From Siphonodentalium dalli (lineage: Eukaryota > Mollusca > Scaphopoda > Gadilida > Siphonodentaliidae), in assembly GCA_032622095.1 (NCBI GenBank), contig CP136066.1, positions 197,522,816-197,586,815 on the forward strand: DNA of 64,000 nucleotides, written 5' to 3'. Numbering within the stretch: the first letter of the stretch is position 1; every line of letters begins with the position of its first letter. Below the pieces are notes generated by a model. It had not been told where the DNA came from. It ran no database searches and was given only the letters and a program-made list of their open reading frames with translations. Below, in pieces: positions 60,529 to 64,000 of the stretch. The translations under genes were made by a program, and so were the position numbers.

Positions 60529-60608
60529 CTTCGTAACTTCGTTAGCACTGGTTTACAAGTGACAGAACTGAGTAGAGACCAATGATCATTCAGCGAGATC
60601 GCGTCGGA

Positions 60609-60615
60609 ATATATA
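60609..60615 (-). promoter_or_regulatory. TATA box of the secreted-peptide gene
   Basis: TATATAT preceded by cccc on the minus strand, about 80 bp before the ATG at 60528. This predicts a start site near 60580 and a leader of about 50 nt, a usual arrangement for inducible or gland-specific secreted products. Confidence 0.55.
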
Positions 60616-60620
60616 GGGGG

Positions 60621-61729
60621 CTTATCGTGTGATGATCACGCTGGGGGGTCATTCGGCCGCTATTAACCAGGGGGAATGATCGGAGATACCTTCAAACATT
60701 AGGCAAAATTATGCAAACCTTAGGTTGTTTTATGATAAAAGATAAAAGCAGTTTCTGAATATTGTTACTGATAATGACTGAAATAGTAACGCAGTGATTA
60801 AAATGCATGATTGTGTCAACTAAATAATCTCAACGTTTGCTATTTATGACTTTGGACGGAGAGCGGTGATGCCAGAAGTCACGTCCTGACCCAAACCTTA
60901 CTTATTTCAGTAACTACATACGATTAGTGTTGAGATAGGCTATTTTATAAGTATCCCGCGGCTCTGGGACACGTATGTCGTGTGATGGATGGTACATCAG
61001 CGGCGAATCAAAGTTTTGTTAATACTCATGCAAGGTGAATTATTTTTACTTAAACGATGATCTAGCTCTTCAACAATATTGTTATAGTCGTTTCAAATTT
61101 TTATGTCGACCGACAAGCATTGAAAGTTTTTTGTTAAATAACAATAGATGTCTCACTGATGGTTTGCCTTTTTTTCCACAACGAAAATAGAATATTAGCT
61201 TTGAACGATTCATAGTGCAGTTCAAAACTTTTGTCTGAATGAGTACAATTTAACCGTTGTGCATTTGCGATCACCCGCCACAAGACTGCATGGCCATGTA
61301 TTATAGTAGGTTTGTCGTCTTGATGTGACTGCAACGCAAAAAGGCATAAATGGAGAAAAAAGAAGACCTTGTTGGGGTAAGGACAACAACCCTTCAAACA
61401 TTATATGTGGAGCCTAAACATCCCAGTTCTAACGCGATGCACTCTAAATCGCGTTGGTAAAATTTTACCCAACAACATTCGTGCATCACGCGAATGTTGT
61501 GTAAATTTTAACCAATGCTGGGCAATGTTTTTACTCAACGCAGGGTAACAATTTAACAAGATTATTACAAACAATGCCATAGAATACCATGTGTTCACAA
61601 AAAGAGGCCAACATGTACTGCTACAAATATGGTTCACCCATTGTCTAAACACTAGGTTGCAAGCCTATTCGTTTATTGACATTAAAGCACGTGCACGTGA
61701 GAGGGATTTTCAAAACATTACTATAACTG
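60621..61729. other. Unassigned sequence with palindromes
   Basis: Two adjacent hairpins occur: aacgcgat...atcgcgtt (about 61430-61455) and acaacattcg...cgaatgttgt flanked by aaaatttta on both sides (about 61458-61510). No gene recognised. Confidence 0.5.
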
Positions 61730-62509
61730 ATGTACCCGCCGTTGCACGGGCCAAGTGTGGAAAAATATAAACAGTTCGTAATTAGGAACTGATGTTTGCT
61801 AAAACTCCCCAAATCATATCACCGGGCTTGGAACAAGCTGATTTACGGTACTATGAATGACACAATACACGCACGCTTTCGCTGTCCCGATAAGGTCAAG
61901 TATAAAGAGCGTTCGAGTAGAACTTTGTCCAAATGTGGTGAATATAAAGAGCGTTTATGTCGTGTTATTATGTTCGGTAATGCGTATATGACGCCATAAC
62001 GTCAAAATGCGATGTCGGTCAGCCTCAGGACCCTTCCCAAGTTACCCGGAGAGTCGAAATACATTTACATTCAAAATTTCATCGCAAACGGTGCATAAAT
62101 GTGGAACTTATTCGACTCAGAATATTTTCAAGATTTCCTATATATGCAATATGTTCTCTCTCTCCACACCCCACCCAAACGCTATATATGCATGCATGCG
62201 AACCCTGCCGATGTTAACCGGAGAGTACATATTCATATCCTTGCCAAATTTCGTCGCAATCGGTGCAGAAATGTGAATGTTCAGCCTTCATCGTTCAACA
62301 TTCGACTTCGCATATTTTCCCAAATTCATATATACAATTTTCACGGAGAATATTCCCCACACTATCTCTCTCTCCCTCACATCTATCTCTCTCTCTATCT
62401 CTCTCTCTCTATCTCACTAGCAATATCTATATCTCTCTAACTCCATCTCCCTTTCGATCGATCTTTCTCTCTCCATCTATCCAGTTCTCCCCCTCCCTCT
62501 CTCCCCCCT

Positions 62510-62553
<44 letters not shown>

Positions 62554-62960
62554 ACTAGCAATCTCTATATCTCTCCAACTCCATCTCCCTTTCGATCGAT
62601 CTTTCTCTCTCCGTCTATTCAGTTCTCCCCCTCTCTCTCTATCTATCTATCTCTCTCTCATATAGGCACCAAGAACAATTTCCTATATACAAAATACACG
62701 AAGAATATTGTCAAAATTATCAACACTATCTCTTTTTCCCCACCTCCATCAAATCAAACGCTATATATGCATGTATGTGAACCCTGCCCATGTTATAACC
62801 GGAGAGTAGAGATTCATATCCATACCAAATTTCGTCGCAATCGGTGCAGAAATGTGAATGTTCAGCCTTCATCGTTCAACATTCGACTGCTCACATTTTC
62901 ACAAGTTCCTATATACAATATACACGGAGATTATTCTCGAAATTGCCAACAGTATATATA

Positions 62961-63006
<46 letters not shown>

Positions 63007-63063
63007 CCCCCCCCCCCCCCCCCCATCTCTCTATCTTTCTCTCTCCATCTGGGTCCATTTCTC

Positions 63064-63111
<48 letters not shown>

Positions 63112-63571
63112 GCCCCCTCTCTCTCCCCTATATATAATTGATCATTTTCAAGGTCAAGGTCAGATCGGGGTCACAATTTAACCCGTCCATGACACTTCCC
63201 GTAGGTTGAAAGTTTGAGCTCAATCGGTTCGAGTTTATAAAGGACACATATATATATATCATATACAGTCACGGTCACGCCCAGACCCAGACGTAAGAAT
63301 CACATTACACGCATACGCCCTTTATCAAAGACACTGCGGATACGAACGCTCTTTAACTATCATCGCGATTAACACCACAGTGCCGTTTTTTGTGATTGTG
63401 TGTGATGAACGGGTGCTCGGAGCTTCTCCAAAACGCCGCGACGACCATTCCCGTGGGGATTTTTACCATTAGACGGGAAGTTTGGTGCAGCCGTTTTCGA
63501 TTCTATAAAGTACAAATATATATATACACATATATATACACATATATACGTAGTTCTCAAAATATATAGTA
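61730..63571 (-). mobile_element. Helitron-like element rich in microsatellites (minus strand)
   Basis: The 5' end TCTACTATATATTTTGAGAA starts at 63571 and is preceded on that strand by A. The sequence then matches 22904-23440 to about 63130. The left end at about 61730 has the hairpin GCCCGTGCAACGGCGGG, but the terminus reads CATCAGT where CTAG is expected, so the 3' border is tentative. The interior has (ct)n at about 62365-62660 and 63069-63108, (ta)n at about 62951-63002, poly-C at about 63005-63024, and a duplicated block (cgtcgcaatcggtgcagaaa near 62252 and 62832). The long frames across it are low-complexity artefacts. Confidence 0.6.
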
Positions 63572-64000
63572 GATATATTGGTTGAACGATGACCTATAAC
63601 TTCACGCGAATGTTAAACGCTGATTTGGACTTTGGGCGGGGGGGGGGGGGGGGGTTGGAGGGCTCGCAAATGATTCACATGATTTTGATTTCACTGTAAT
63701 TACTTTATATTAACAAAAAGTGTTGTTATATGGGGGGTTTTCGTGCATTTTTAATGTTTCATTTAAAAAAGTACACACTTCCAGAAAAATTGATTTGGAC
63801 TATTTCTACACGCTTTACTCGAAATGTTTACAACGGAATATTGACATAACTTCCCTGATATGACAAAAAACGGATTTTGTTTGGCATCCCTACCCTCCCC
63901 ACCCCTGTGGTATCGGCAATTTTTCTCCCTGTTTTCAATTTTTGACACACAACTGAAATAAACGCTCTTTATTTTAACCATATCAGGAATAGACTAACAC
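63572..64000. other. Unassigned sequence
   Basis: A poly-G run at about 63637-63653. Otherwise nothing recognised up to the window edge. Confidence 0.4.

Noticed and set aside
62099-63181. Long Ser/Leu/Tyr-Ile-rich open frames near the right end
   Set aside because: They are translations of (ct)n and (ta)n microsatellites in all frames.

Overview
This is eukaryotic (metazoan, invertebrate-type) nuclear DNA: AT-rich, with split coding regions, no bacterial gene organisation, and most of its length made of transposable elements, foldback structures and minisatellites. Host-like genes are few. They are two intron-poor GT31 beta-1,3-galactosyltransferase paralogues on the + strand (11587-12618 and 44436-45533), the first half of a THAP-domain gene (37699-39574, broken by an insertion), and a TATA-led first exon of a small secreted peptide on the - strand (about 60433-60528). 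The species cannot be fixed from the sequence. A marine invertebrate is a reasonable guess from the GT31 expansion and the element types.

Layout. 0-8 kb holds a 573-bp tandem duplication, a minisatellite-bearing element with a nested foldback, a Tc1/mariner-type MITE, a head-to-tail pair of minus-strand non-autonomous Helitrons, and a large foldback with palindromes inside its arms. 9-23 kb holds a decayed LINE, GT31 gene 1, several further LINE remnants, and a nearly complete minus-strand non-LTR element (22029 to 16528) split by a 1482-bp TTA-flanked insertion whose removal restores the reading frame. 24.7-26 kb is a roughly 1.15-kb 20-bp minisatellite. 27216-37379 is a 10.2-kb P-element/THAP9-superfamily transposon with TIRs, a near-perfect 8-bp target duplication, a decayed transposase, and a 2.6-kb internal 58-bp minisatellite. 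It sits just upstream of the THAP-domain gene. 40.0-44.0 kb is a 3'-truncated Ty3/gypsy element whose domain order is gag-protease-integrase-RT (Gmr1-like). GT31 gene 2 follows. 47.8-49.2 kb has two Foldback-type elements with inverted arms made of tandem repeats, each flanked by a perfect 9-bp target duplication. 56.7-58.2 kb is a second, independent head-to-tail Helitron pair on the + strand. The right end has the secreted-peptide exon, a microsatellite-rich Helitron-like element and low-complexity tracts.

The genes do not form a pathway. The window is best read as a record of nested transposition, in which several events can be dated against one another: an element inside a LINE, a foldback inside a minisatellite element, a Foldback element at the end of a hairpin element, and a composite insertion inside a THAP gene. 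The observations most worth following up are the two Helitron dimers with direct CTAG/TC junctions, the Foldback pair with related 9-bp targets, and the 10-kb P-type element.
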